From contig NZ_JAJAUZ010000007.1 in NCBI RefSeq assembly GCF_020532645.1, positions 1 through 64,000 of the forward strand: a stretch of 64,000 nucleotides of DNA. The letters are read 5' to 3'. The stretch comes from Streptomyces bambusae (GTDB lineage Bacteria; Actinomycetota; Actinomycetes; Streptomycetales; Streptomycetaceae). The translations under genes were made by a program, and so were the position numbers. The notes beneath the pieces are model-generated. The model searched no databases, was not told where the DNA came from, and saw only the letters and a list, made by a program, of their open reading frames with translations. Positions 1 through 10,258 of the stretch are shown here, piece after piece (the first letter of the stretch is position 1; each line of letters begins with the position of its first letter).

Positions 1-144
1 GGCCCCGGCCCGCCGGACCGGGCGGGCCCCCGTGCCCGGAGGACTTCCCCGCGGACCGGTGCGTCGCGCCCGCCCATGGCGCAGCGTGCCCGGTGACGCC
101 CCGCCGGGTCCATGCCCGGCCCCGCCCCACCCGCAGGACGTGCC

Positions 145-945
145 ATGCCCCATCCGCCGCCGCCCCGGCCGCGCCGCTCCGACGCCCGTCGGCCCGCCCC
201 CCGGCGGTCCCGCGGCGCGGAAACCACCGGCGCCCGCCGGCCGGCCCCGCCGAACCGCGGACGCGGATCCCGGCGCGGTGCGCGGCGCCGTAGCTCGTTC
301 GGCAGCAAGTTCGGCGCCCTGCTGTGCGTCATGGGTCTGCTCCTGGGCCTCTACACGGCCTACTCCCTGTGGGGGACGGACTACCTGGCCAACCGGAAGG
401 CCGACAGCCTCTCGGCCGACCTGCGCAGGGACTGGCAGCAGTCCCCGCCCGATCCCACGCGCAAGCCCCCCGCCGGCAGCGCCGTCGGGTTCCTCCACGT
501 CCCGCGCATGAGCAAGGCGCCCATCCTCGTCGAGTCCGGAACGGCGCCCGCCGTCCTCGACCGCGGAGTGGCCGGCGTCTACGACCACGCCGCGATGCCC
601 TGGGACGAGGAGGGCAACTTCGCCCTGGCCGCCCACCGGGACGGACACGGGGCGAAGTTCCACCACATGGACCGGGTGCGGCCCGGCGACATCGCCGTCT
701 TCGAGACCCGCGACACCTGGTACGTCTACAAGTTCGACAAGGTGCTGCCGCAGACCTCCAACGACAACACCGGCATCATCCAGGCCGTCCCCGAGGGCTC
801 CGGTTACGACGGCCCCGGTCGCTACCTCACCCTGACCACCTGCACCCCCAAATACACGTCGGACTACCGCATGGCCGTCTGGGCCCACCTGGTACGCACC
901 CTGCCCGTCGACGGCCCCCGCACCCTCCCGGCGGAACTGCGGTGA
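145..945 (+). CDS. Class E sortase
   Basis: This is a cysteine transpeptidase that should cleave LAXTG-type sorting signals and attach surface proteins to peptidoglycan outside the membrane. The 266-aa product has a basic, proline-rich cytoplasmic N-terminus, one membrane segment (FGALLCVMGLLLGLYTAYS) and then the sortase barrel. The catalytic triad is visible: His in NFALAAHRDGHG, Cys in LTLTTCTPKY and Arg in SDYRMAVW. The ATG at 145 was chosen over the ATG at 112 because AGGAC lies six bases upstream of it. A likely substrate carrying LALTG is encoded at 50263-52278. The spacing of catalytic residues is normal for class E. Confidence 0.9.
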   Translation: MPHPPPPRPRRSDARRPAPRRSRGAETTGARRPAPPNRGRGSRRGARRRSSFGSKFGALLCVMGLLLGLYTAYSLWGTDYLANRKADSLSADLRRDWQQSPPDPTRKPPAGSAVGFLHVPRMSKAPILVESGTAPAVLDRGVAGVYDHAAMPWDEEGNFALAAHRDGHGAKFHHMDRVRPGDIAVFETRDTWYVYKFDKVLPQTSNDNTGIIQAVPEGSGYDGPGRYLTLTTCTPKYTSDYRMAVWAHLVRTLPVDGPRTLPAELR

Positions 946-991
946 CCGGTGTGACCGCCCGCCCCGCGCACCGACCGAGGAGCAACCCGCG

Positions 992-1387
992 GTGAACCCC
1001 ACGAGGATCGACCTGGCCGTGGGCCAGTCCCAGGCCGCCGGCCTGGTCAAGCGCTACCGCGACCGGCTCGTCGCGCAGGACCGCCTCCCGCCCGACCGGG
1101 CCCTGCGGCTGGCCTGCCGGACGTACGCCGAGGGCTACGTCCACGTGGTCGCCGCACCCGGCCAGGTCTGGCAGCGGACCGCCCCGGACGGCACGGGCCG
1201 CGACCTGCTCCTCGTCCTCGCCTTCGACCTGTCCCGCGAGGGCCGCACCGTGCTGTGCGAGTACGTCGACGGGGAGTACGACGAACTGCTCCTGGAGGAT
1301 CTCCGCGACCACTACGCCCTGCACTCCTGGCCGGCCGGCATCGACGGCGAACCGGCCTGGGAGGTACCCGGCGGCGCGGACGGCTGA
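992..1387 (+). CDS. Conserved hypothetical protein, 131 aa
   Basis: The function is not recognised. The GTG start follows a GAGG ribosome-binding site (977-980). The product is acidic and soluble, without signal peptide or membrane segment. It begins with a helical stretch (SQAAGLVKRYRDRLV) and continues with a mixed strand region containing YGVH-like repeats of aromatic and acidic residues (LCEYVDGEYDELLLEDLRDHY). It lies 46 bases after the sortase stop on the same strand, so co-transcription is possible. A strong hairpin follows at 1403-1438. It looks like a genuine streptomycete gene by codon usage. Confidence 0.7.
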   Translation: MNPTRIDLAVGQSQAAGLVKRYRDRLVAQDRLPPDRALRLACRTYAEGYVHVVAAPGQVWQRTAPDGTGRDLLLVLAFDLSREGRTVLCEYVDGEYDELLLEDLRDHYALHSWPAGIDGEPAWEVPGGADG

Positions 1388-1402
1388 CGCCCGGACGGCG
1401 GC

Positions 1403-1438
1403 CCGATCCCCCGGCCGGTCCCACGACCGGGGGATCGG
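1403..1438 (+). terminator. Hairpin terminator
   Basis: A perfect 12-bp stem (CCGATCCCCCGG at 1403-1414, complement at 1427-1438) with a 12-base loop lies 15 bases after the stop of the 131-aa gene. There is no T-tract, which is usual for streptomycete terminators. The same 12-base arm recurs in the hairpin at 34415-34455. Confidence 0.7.
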
Positions 1439-1559
1439 ATGGGCGGGCCCGGCCTTCCAGACTGGACAGAGGCCGCCTCATTGGCCTCCGCCCATCCCCT
1501 GACCTGCCCCTTCGGGCACACCTTGGGGAAGTGGCGTCACTCCGGCCCCGGGAGTCACC

Positions 1560-3083
<1,524 letters not shown>

Positions 3084-3126
3084 CACCGGAACCGTTCCAC
3101 CGCCTGCAAGGAAGGACCCGCACCCC

Positions 3127-4335
3127 ATGACCCCCGAAGCCCGCCTCGCCCGCGCCAGGAACGCGACGATGACCACGTTCGGCCTGGTGGGAGCCATCAG
3201 CGCGGTCTGGGTGGTGCGGATCCCCGCGCTCCGCGACAAGTTCGGCCTCACCGAACTCCAGGTCGGTCTGGAAGTGCTCGCCTGGGGTCTGGGCGCGCTG
3301 ATCGCCATGCAGGCGGCCACCCGGCTGCTCACCCGGCACGGCAGCCACCGGGTCCTGTGCCTCGCCGTCCCCGCCTCCGTGGCCGGGCTCCTGCTCCTCG
3401 CCTTCGCCCCCGCCTTCCCCTTCCTCGTCGCCGGCGGACTCGTCTTCGGCGGACTCTTCGGCCTCGTGGACGTGGCCGCCAACGCCCAGGCCTCCCACCT
3501 CGAACGGGTCGGGGGCCGGCCCCTGATGGGACGGATGCACGCGGGCTGGAGCCTGGGCGCCGTGATCGGCGGACTGGCCGGAGCCGGCCTCGCCGCCGCC
3601 GGACTCGGCTTCACCACCTCCGTCGCCGCCACCGCCGTGGTCGCCCTCGTGCCGGCCGCCTGGGTCATGTTCCGCTTCCTGCCCGACACCCCGCCGCCGG
3701 CCGCGGTCCCCGCCGGACCCGGCCGGCGCCCGCGGCTGCCCCGGGTCGTCCTCCTGCTCGGCGCCCTGATGTTCTGCGCCTTCCTCGCCGAAGGAGCCGT
3801 CGCCGACTGGAGCGGCCTGCACCTGCACGACGGACTCGGCGCCTCCGAGGCCGTCGCCGCCCTCGGCTACCCCGCGTTCGAGCTGGCCATGCTCATCGGA
3901 CGGCTCTGGTGCGACCGCGTCACCCGGCGCTGCGGCGCCCGCACGCTGCTCACGGGCGCCGGGCTGGCGGGCGCCGCCGGCTTCGCCGTCTTCGTCACCG
4001 CCCCGACCCCGCCCCTGGCGGTCGCCGGGCTGGTCCTGGTCGGCGCCGCCGTCTGCGTCGTCGTCCCCCTGACCTTCTCCCTCGCCGGGCTGGCCGGTGG
4101 CGAGCGGTCGGCAGCCGCGATCGCCCGGGCCGGCATGCTCGGCTACTGCGGACTGCTGCTCGGCCCCGTGGCCATCGGCCTCGTCGCCGACCACGCCTCC
4201 CTGCACGCAGCCTTCCTCCTCCTCGTCCCGGTGTGCCTGGCCGTCGCCGCCGGTGCCTGGGCGCTCCCCGACCTCCGGGTCCCGGGACACGCCGAGGCCG
4301 CCGGCACCCCGGCCGAGCCCGCACCGCACCCCTGA
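3127..4335 (+). CDS. MFS permease (YbjJ-like)
   Basis: This 402-aa protein has about 12 hydrophobic segments and the layout of the major facilitator superfamily. Its closest recognisable pattern is the YbjJ/FucP-like group: an opening TM with WVVRIPALRDKFGLT, then LFGLVDVAANAQASHLER and GRMHAGWSLGAVIGG. The substrate cannot be told from sequence. AAGGAAGG at about 3108-3115 serves the ATG. It follows the peptide permease by 43 bases and precedes a hypothetical gene by 20 bases, so the three probably form one transcript. Confidence 0.85.
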   Translation: MTPEARLARARNATMTTFGLVGAISAVWVVRIPALRDKFGLTELQVGLEVLAWGLGALIAMQAATRLLTRHGSHRVLCLAVPASVAGLLLLAFAPAFPFLVAGGLVFGGLFGLVDVAANAQASHLERVGGRPLMGRMHAGWSLGAVIGGLAGAGLAAAGLGFTTSVAATAVVALVPAAWVMFRFLPDTPPPAAVPAGPGRRPRLPRVVLLLGALMFCAFLAEGAVADWSGLHLHDGLGASEAVAALGYPAFELAMLIGRLWCDRVTRRCGARTLLTGAGLAGAAGFAVFVTAPTPPLAVAGLVLVGAAVCVVVPLTFSLAGLAGGERSAAAIARAGMLGYCGLLLGPVAIGLVADHASLHAAFLLLVPVCLAVAAGAWALPDLRVPGHAEAAGTPAEPAPHP

Positions 4336-4355
4336 CCGAAAGAAGACGGACGACC

Positions 4356-5276
4356 ATGACCGACCTGTTCCTGCTGGCCACCGGTGGTGTGACCGTGTCG
4401 AAGTCACGCGCCCGGGTGCCCGGCTGCCGCAGCCTGATCACGTACGCCCCGCTGGGGGACGGCCTCCCGCCGGCGCAGATCCGGCGGCTCCTCTCCGGGG
4501 CACCCGGCGGCCCGGAACCCCGGCTCCACAGCGCCGCCGTGGTCGAGAACGCCCGTCTCCTGCCAGTGTCCGAGGCACAACGGCTCACCGTGGCAGCCGA
4601 CTTCGAGGCGGAGCGCGGCGAACTCTCCACGCTGCCGAAGCCGATGTGGCTCTGCTCAAGCCCCACCCTCTGCTCTCCCCACCGGCACGTCTGCACCGGA
4701 GTGCTGGGACCGGCCTTCGACGCGTACAAGAGGATCCACGTACTGGAGCTCCGTGACGGTACGGAGCGCGGCGGCCCGGTGGCCGGCGCCCCGGAGGCCG
4801 GAGCCCTCGCTCGTGCCGCCGAAGCCTTCCTCTGCGCCGACTACGCGACGACGCGGGTGCGCTGGGAGGAGCTGAGCCGCACGGAGCGCGCCCGGCTCCT
4901 CGCCTTCGACGGGGTGCTCCTGTGGTTTCAGGTGCACGGCAGCAACATGCGGGCCGCGGGAGCGGAGGGCGAGTTCTCCCGGCTGCACGACGTCCTGTCG
5001 GCGGCGACCCCGGAGCAGTGGGACGCCCTCCACATGCCGGAGGCCGGACACTGGCCGTGGGCGGTCGAGTTCACGGAACAGCTCCGCGCCGAGGAGCGGG
5101 TCCTCGACGAGCTGGCCGAGTGCTTCGACCACGACACCTGGACGGCACTGAGCGAGACCGGCCGGCTGCGCGCCCTGGAGATCTACCGGGCCTGGGGCTC
5201 CCACTATCCGGACAGCGTGATGGACGCCCTCGCCACTGCCGGTCTGCTCGTCCCCGGCCGCCTCACGGCCGGCTGA
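4356..5276 (+). CDS. Hypothetical protein, 306 aa
   Basis: No family was recognised. The frame is open upstream, but the ATG at 4356 begins 20 bases after the preceding permease stop and has a purine-rich stretch before it. The protein is soluble. It contains a cluster of cysteines and histidines (MWLCSSPTLCSPHRHVCTG) that could bind a metal, followed by a mostly helical C-terminal half rich in Trp and Glu (FDHDTWTALSETGRLRALEIY). Co-transcription with the two transporters is likely from the spacing. It might modify or sense the transported compound, but this is only context. Confidence 0.65.
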   Translation: MTDLFLLATGGVTVSKSRARVPGCRSLITYAPLGDGLPPAQIRRLLSGAPGGPEPRLHSAAVVENARLLPVSEAQRLTVAADFEAERGELSTLPKPMWLCSSPTLCSPHRHVCTGVLGPAFDAYKRIHVLELRDGTERGGPVAGAPEAGALARAAEAFLCADYATTRVRWEELSRTERARLLAFDGVLLWFQVHGSNMRAAGAEGEFSRLHDVLSAATPEQWDALHMPEAGHWPWAVEFTEQLRAEERVLDELAECFDHDTWTALSETGRLRALEIYRAWGSHYPDSVMDALATAGLLVPGRLTAG

Positions 5277-5407
5277 CGAGGAGCGGACCGTCCGGGGGAG
5301 ACGGCATCCTCCGATCGCCGTCCCCGGATCCCGCCCGGTGTGGCCCGATGGCCGATGTGGGGAGCACCCCGGATCAGCTGAGATGGAGAAATGGCGTAAA
5401 AAGCATC

Positions 5408-5430
5408 AAGTCAGACTTATTCTGACTTAT
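5408..5430. promoter_or_regulatory. AT-rich inverted and direct repeat, operator candidate
   Basis: A perfect 8-bp inverted repeat, AAGTCAGA (5408-5415) and TCTGACTT (5421-5428) with a 5-base spacer, sits 22 bases before the start of the ATP-binding regulator. The same stretch also contains GACTTAT twice with a 10-bp period (5414-5420, 5424-5430). In 72%-GC-like surroundings this AT-rich, helically phased element looks like a protein-binding site. Which regulator binds is unknown. Confidence 0.5.
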
Positions 5431-5449
5431 CTCTTGAATGGGGCAGCCC

Positions 5450-5917
5450 ATGAATACCTGCACCGCCACCGCCACCGCCACCACGTCCACGTCCACCATC
5501 ACCACCGCCACCGCAGTCATCCATCCCGAGCAGGGGGCCGAAGTGGTGCGGGAGGTACGCAAGTTGGTCGCCGAGGCCCTGGACGCCTGCTGCCGCGCCG
5601 GCTGCGAGGAGGCCGGGAACCGGGCCGACGACGTCCTGCTCGTGGTGTCGGAACTGGTCACCAACGCCTGCCGGCACGCCGGCGGGGTGGACGAGGTGCG
5701 CGTGCAGGTCTGCCGGGGTGAGCTGATGGTGGAGGTCGCCGACGGCTCGGACGCCGTACCCGCCGAGCCCGCCGACGAGGCCAAGGGGGAGTCCGGAGGC
5801 TACGGCTGCCAGCTGGTGACCGCACTTGCGGACCGCTGGGGCGTGACGTCCCGCACGGCGCCCGGCACGACGGAGACCTGCGGCAAGACCGTTTATGCGG
5901 GCTTCGCCCTCGGGTGA
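5450..5917 (+). CDS. RsbW-like ATP-binding protein (HATPase_c domain)
   Basis: This 155-aa protein has the single GHKL ATPase fold found in anti-sigma-factor kinases of streptomycetes. The N-box is LVVSELVTNACRHAGG, followed by VEVADGS and the G2-like stretch GGYGCQLVTALADRWGV. The N-terminus is an unusual Thr/Ala tract (TATATATTSTSTITTATA). The ATG at 5450 is preferred to that at 5438 because GGGG lies six bases before it. No sigma factor or anti-anti-sigma partner gene is adjacent. An operator-like repeat lies just upstream. Partner and physiological role are unknown. Confidence 0.85.
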   Translation: MNTCTATATATTSTSTITTATAVIHPEQGAEVVREVRKLVAEALDACCRAGCEEAGNRADDVLLVVSELVTNACRHAGGVDEVRVQVCRGELMVEVADGSDAVPAEPADEAKGESGGYGCQLVTALADRWGVTSRTAPGTTETCGKTVYAGFALG

Positions 5918-6134
5918 GGGCGGGCCGGCGGGGAGCCTGCGGGCGGGGCCTGGTTGGCGCAACCTGAACGGATCCTTAGGGCCTCCTGAGCGGATCCGGA
6001 GAACCATGTTCCGGGCGTCCGCAGAGCCCTACGCTCCGGCTTAGGGGCGCGGCGTGCAGGACGCTGCCCTCCTGCCGCGGCGTGCGTGCCCGCCCCGCGG
6101 CCAGCCTGCCCGTACGTTCCGGAGGTTCCCCGCG

Positions 6135-6938
6135 ATGAGTCCCCGTGCCACCCGCAGAAGCCGCGCGCACCGAGCACCCAGGCCGCTGCGCGTCAAGGCC
6201 GCCCTGGCGGGCGCGGGAGTCCTGGCCGTCGGCGCGGTCGGGATGGCGGCAGCCGAGCTGATGGGGTCCACGGCCGAGCAGGCGACCACCGTCGCCCTCG
6301 ACACGGGGGCGCCGGGCGCCGACTCTCCCGCGCCGTCGACCTCCTCCGCCGCGCAGGCCCCCGTCCCGCCTTCCACCCCGCCGGCGCCCACGCGTGCCGC
6401 CCCGAAGTCGTCGGAGGCCACGAAGCCCGCGACGCCGTCCAAGACCGCGAAGCCGGCCGCGCCCCGCACGGTCCGTCCGACCACGGCGGCCCCGAAGAAG
6501 ACCGCCACGAAGAAGCCGGCGGCCCCGAAGCCCGACACCGGCTCGCAGCCCGCGGGCGGCGGCCAGACGGCGGAGGTGGTCCGCCTGGTGAACGTCGAGC
6601 GCGCGGCGGCGGGCTGCGGTTCCCTGTCGGTCGACGGGGACCTCACGGAAGCCGCCCAGGGCTACAGCGACACGATGGCCGCCACCGGCAACTTCTCCCA
6701 CACCGGCACCGACGGCTCCCAGCCGGACGACCGCATCGAGGCGGCCGGCTACGACTGGTCCGGCTACGGCGAGAACATCGCCATGGGCCAGGCCGACGCC
6801 GCCGCCGTGGTCGACGCCTGGATGAACAGCCCCGGCCACCGCGCCAACATCCTCAACTGCAAGTTCACCGAAATAGGCGTCGGCCTCAACACCGACGGCG
6901 GCCCCTGGTGGACCCAGAACTTCGGCACACCGGGGTGA
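6135..6938 (+). CDS. CAP-superfamily secreted protein (SCP/PR-1 domain)
   Basis: The 267-aa product has a basic N-terminus, a hydrophobic export segment (VKAALAGAGVLAVGAVGMAA), a long Ala/Pro/Lys/Thr linker of about 90 residues and a C-terminal CAP domain. CAP motifs seen are VRLVNVERAAAGC, FSHTGTDGSQPDDRI, YGENIAMGQ and WMNSPGHRANIL. The family binds lipids, polysaccharide or divalent metals; the exact role in bacteria is mostly undefined. GGAGG at 6120-6124 supports the ATG at 6135. The Lys/Pro linker suggests cell-wall spanning. A second CAP protein is encoded at 48049-48777. Confidence 0.87.
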   Translation: MSPRATRRSRAHRAPRPLRVKAALAGAGVLAVGAVGMAAAELMGSTAEQATTVALDTGAPGADSPAPSTSSAAQAPVPPSTPPAPTRAAPKSSEATKPATPSKTAKPAAPRTVRPTTAAPKKTATKKPAAPKPDTGSQPAGGGQTAEVVRLVNVERAAAGCGSLSVDGDLTEAAQGYSDTMAATGNFSHTGTDGSQPDDRIEAAGYDWSGYGENIAMGQADAAAVVDAWMNSPGHRANILNCKFTEIGVGLNTDGGPWWTQNFGTPG

Positions 6939-7069
6939 CCCGGAAATGAATTAGATCTTCCCGTTCGGCTGGCCCTCGACAGGCCGGGATCCGCGGTCTG
7001 AAAGCTACGTTTGATTACCGGACCGGCAGTTGTGCCGAATTCCGGTGATCCGCGAGCAGGAGGACCGAT

Positions 7070-9448
7070 ATGGAGCAGAACCCCAGGCCGCAGTGGCATG
7101 GCGGCGACAACGGTAATTTCGGGTGGGACGGTGCCAAAATTGCAGGCAGTGTCCGGTGTAAGGGGCGATCGAACGGGTTTCAGGGAAATCCGGGTGAGCT
7201 GTGGCTCTGGACGATTCAGAACCAGCCGGATCAGGCCGGCGTTACGCGCGTCTATCACATCACGGTGCAAGCCGACGCATGGATCAACCATGGGCAGATC
7301 GTGAATCTCCACCTGAAGGTGGAGAATAATGAGCACCTGTCGACCTCTCTCCAGCACTTCTATTGGAGCAACAACCCGCCGGCCGGTGCCGTGACAGGCT
7401 ATCCCGGCGTGGTTAACGGCGGTCAGGCGGGTTTTGTTCCCCCTCTCCTCCCGGCAAACTCCTGGACCATCCTGGACAATTTCAGGACTGCGATGACGAA
7501 TCACCGGGCAGATTGGCAGGCGGCTGATGCGCAGTGGCTTGTCGACGAGAAGGAGCGGACCTATCAGGGGTTCGACAAGAACGCCGTGCTTTCGTCGGTG
7601 CAGTGTGTGTACCAGCACAGTGCGAATGAAATCGTAGTTGCCGAGCAGGGTGGGGAGAAGCTCATTTGGCTCACCCTTCCCGGGACTCCGGCCCTGGTGG
7701 ACGACGTACCGACCGCAGATTTCAAGGACAAGTGCTACGAGTACAACGGTCATGGGAACTACATGTTCCGAGCCAAGCTCGTGAGGGACCGGAGGGGGCG
7801 TCACTGGAAGGTCAATGACGCTCAGTTCCAGCAGGCCAACCCGATCCTTGGGAAGATCGGCAACCTCTGCCTGCCCCCGCAGAATCCGCTGATCGGGCGC
7901 CTGGACCTGGGTGATCGCTATGTGGTCGTCGGTGATGGCGGCGGTCTCGGGTCCCTTTCTGTGGTGGAAAAGAAGAACACCACTGAAGTCAAGGCCGATG
8001 CCGTCATGGCGAAGCTGAGGCAGGAAGCGGTCGCCGAGGGGCGGCTGGGAAGTGTTCTCACGGACCTCATTCCCTGCCTGACGTTCTCGGGCAAGGTGGT
8101 CTACCTCCTCGCTCCGCCGGTCAAGGCGTCCGGTGAGATGCAGCAGCAGATCTTCGCCTGGTGGAAGGACGAACTGCCGGAGGACAGGCACTACGAGGCT
8201 CCGGACTTCAAGGAGAAGGGCGGGAAGATCATCCTGACGGGTCCGGATGGTGGCTTCCATGAAATATCCGTGCCGCCTGTGATCGACCTTTCCAAGCCCG
8301 ATGCGGAGCAGATCGTCCTGACGATCAAGGGGTCGACCATCATCTGCTCCGACAAGCCGCAGCGGCATCGGTTCCCTGGGGCGTTCCTATTCCTGGAAAC
8401 TGATGCCGAGATCATCGGAAGCCTGGACCCGAACAAGTATTTCAAGATCGGGAAGAATCTCTTCGCGGCCAAGCCCGACTCGCTCCAGGGCTGGTGCGAG
8501 ATGGATCTGGGAGGCGGAAACGTGGGCTACTTCAAGCTGAAGGACGTCCGGCCGATCAGGTCCGTGAAGGAGTTCGCGAAGGGCCCTGCCGACGGTCAGG
8601 TGTTTGTCAGGACGGGTGAAGGTCGGGAGTGGAACCAGCTCAAGCTGGCCACGCTGGATCCGCAGGCAGATGTCGAAGTGGTCGTGCTGAACAGCGACGG
8701 CCAGGTCTTGGGCTCTTGCGGCAAGGCAGGACTGGTCCACGGCCGGCAGGGCTGGCTGAAGAGCCTCCGGGAGGAGGAGCAGGTGTGGGAATACATGGCA
8801 GCCCCTCAGTGCGGCTTCATCTTCGATGTGGCAAACCCGGAAAAGATCTACCTGTACTCGATCCGACATTCGACGGATCTCCCGGCCCCTGCTGCCTGCA
8901 TTGGAAAGCCGGGGTGGATCAAAACCCCGACCGGGGCTGGCAAGTATCGTAGTGAGTTGCTCGCGGTCGAGTGCTTCCCCGGAGGTGAACACTGGACCTT
9001 CGTTGTTGCCGCCAGTCTGAAGGGGGGATGGGAAGGAGTCTGGCAGGTCCCCTCCGATAGCGTGTCCCACCTCCTCCTGGAAAACGGTGGGCAAGACCTC
9101 GTGATGTTCACCCCGGATCGTTCCGACATCATCGGGTTTGCCAGTCGCGCGGACGCTCGGGCGGCGACGATGGAGAGCTGGATGAACTCGCTCATCGACA
9201 TTTCTGGCGAGGTCGAGAACGGCCGATGGGGACCCAATAGAATCATCCCGGTCGTTAATCCCACCCCTGCCGACATCATCGCTGGTGTTACGGCGGGTCA
9301 AGCCTATTATCACTATGATGGCGGTGTGGTGGTGATCGGCTCCGACGACCAATCCGACGACTATTCATCTGACCCGGAAAACGACAGCGGATACGAAAGC
9401 CGGGACGAGCTTCTCCCGCGCGAGTACCAGGACTTCGTCGCGAAGTGA
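7070..9448 (+). CDS. Large orphan protein, 792 aa, lower GC
   Basis: The function is not recognised. The gene has visibly lower GC and less third-position bias than its neighbours, over its whole length, which suggests horizontal acquisition. AGGAGG (about 7058-7063) precedes the ATG. The product has no signal peptide or membrane helix. It is rich in predicted strands, aromatic residues and Gly turns (for example DRYVVVGDGGGLGSLSV, EKIYLYSIRHSTD), which could be a propeller or multi-sandwich fold. The C-terminus is an acidic Ser/Asp/Tyr tail (DDYSSDPENDSGYESRD). It stands alone between a CAP gene and a strong terminator. Candidates include an effector, a lectin-like protein or a phage-derived morphogenetic protein. 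Confidence 0.75.
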   Translation: MEQNPRPQWHGGDNGNFGWDGAKIAGSVRCKGRSNGFQGNPGELWLWTIQNQPDQAGVTRVYHITVQADAWINHGQIVNLHLKVENNEHLSTSLQHFYWSNNPPAGAVTGYPGVVNGGQAGFVPPLLPANSWTILDNFRTAMTNHRADWQAADAQWLVDEKERTYQGFDKNAVLSSVQCVYQHSANEIVVAEQGGEKLIWLTLPGTPALVDDVPTADFKDKCYEYNGHGNYMFRAKLVRDRRGRHWKVNDAQFQQANPILGKIGNLCLPPQNPLIGRLDLGDRYVVVGDGGGLGSLSVVEKKNTTEVKADAVMAKLRQEAVAEGRLGSVLTDLIPCLTFSGKVVYLLAPPVKASGEMQQQIFAWWKDELPEDRHYEAPDFKEKGGKIILTGPDGGFHEISVPPVIDLSKPDAEQIVLTIKGSTIICSDKPQRHRFPGAFLFLETDAEIIGSLDPNKYFKIGKNLFAAKPDSLQGWCEMDLGGGNVGYFKLKDVRPIRSVKEFAKGPADGQVFVRTGEGREWNQLKLATLDPQADVEVVVLNSDGQVLGSCGKAGLVHGRQGWLKSLREEEQVWEYMAAPQCGFIFDVANPEKIYLYSIRHSTDLPAPAACIGKPGWIKTPTGAGKYRSELLAVECFPGGEHWTFVVAASLKGGWEGVWQVPSDSVSHLLLENGGQDLVMFTPDRSDIIGFASRADARAATMESWMNSLIDISGEVENGRWGPNRIIPVVNPTPADIIAGVTAGQAYYHYDGGVVVIGSDDQSDDYSSDPENDSGYESRDELLPREYQDFVAK

Positions 9449-9484
9449 GGGCCCTGGCAGCCGACGCTGCCAGGCCCGCCTGCC

Positions 9485-9534
9485 ACCCGTGAACCCCGCC
9501 GTGGACGTACGCGTCCGCGGCGGGGTTCACGGGT
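9485..9534 (+). terminator. Strong hairpin terminator
   Basis: A perfect 17-bp stem starting ACCCGTGAACCCCGCCG (9485-9501), with complement at 9518-9534, continues through inner pairs GGACG/CGTCC, leaving a very small loop. It lies 37 bases after the stop of the 792-aa gene. Confidence 0.85.
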
Positions 9535-9687
9535 CCTGGGGCGCTCGGTCCTCGTGTCCGGGCCCGAGCGCTCGCACCGCGCGGGCCGGGCGGGCAGCAG
9601 GGCTGTGACCGCCAGTCGGTCGATCCATTCGGTGAGCAGCCTCTCGCCCCGGGTAGCGGGCACGAGTTCCGCCCCTATGGTGGAAGG

Positions 9688-10218
9688 GTGACCGGAGAAC
9701 CTGCTCAGGACGGTCTCCCGGCGGACGCCGGCAGCGACGAGCGTGCCGCCGACGGGGGCTGTGACCGGCACGTCGTGACGTTGCGGTTCCTCGCCGAGCC
9801 GAGCACCGTGAACTTCGGGGGGAAGGTGCACGGCGGTGCGCTGATGAAGTGGATCGACGCCGCCGGCTACGCCTGCGCAGCGGTCTGGTCGCGCCAGTAC
9901 TGCGTGACCGTCAGCGTGGGCAACATACAGTTCCGCAAGCCCGTCACCGTGGGGAACCTCGTCGAGATCGAAGCGCGCATCGCGGCCACCGGGCGGTCCA
10001 GCATGCACATCCTCGTGACGGTGTCCGCCGGCGACCCGCGGTCGGACGGCCTGGAGCGCACCACGGACTGCGTCATCGTCTTCGTCGCCGTCGACGCGGA
10101 CGGTCACCCGGTGCCCGTGCCCCCCTTCACCCCGCGCACGCCGCACGAGCAGCGCCTCGCGCGCTACGCCACCGATCTGCGGCAGGCCCACGCGCAGCTG
10201 GACGCCATCAAACCCTGA
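9688..10218 (+). CDS. Acyl-CoA thioesterase, hotdog fold (YciA/BACH type)
   Basis: This 176-aa enzyme should hydrolyse acyl-CoA to free acid and CoA in the cytoplasm. The hotdog signature is present: LRFLAEPSTVNFGGKVHGGALMKWID is the catalytic strand-helix unit with the conserved Asn and Gly-Gly, followed by FRKPVTVGNLVEIEARI. The start is GTG at 9688 with GGAAGG immediately upstream. The first 25 residues are an acidic extension outside the fold. It is monocistronic, with a convergent cell-wall hydrolase on the other side. Substrate chain length cannot be predicted. Confidence 0.88.
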   Translation: MTGEPAQDGLPADAGSDERAADGGCDRHVVTLRFLAEPSTVNFGGKVHGGALMKWIDAAGYACAAVWSRQYCVTVSVGNIQFRKPVTVGNLVEIEARIAATGRSSMHILVTVSAGDPRSDGLERTTDCVIVFVAVDADGHPVPVPPFTPRTPHEQRLARYATDLRQAHAQLDAIKP

Positions 10219-10258
10219 CCCGCGGCCCCCGCCGGTCCGGCCCGGGCGGTGCCTTGCC

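Noticed and set aside
3357..4355. Open frame extension upstream of the 306-aa gene
   Set aside because: It runs out of frame through the MFS permease and encodes Arg-rich shadow sequence; the ATG at 4356 is the first one after the permease stop.
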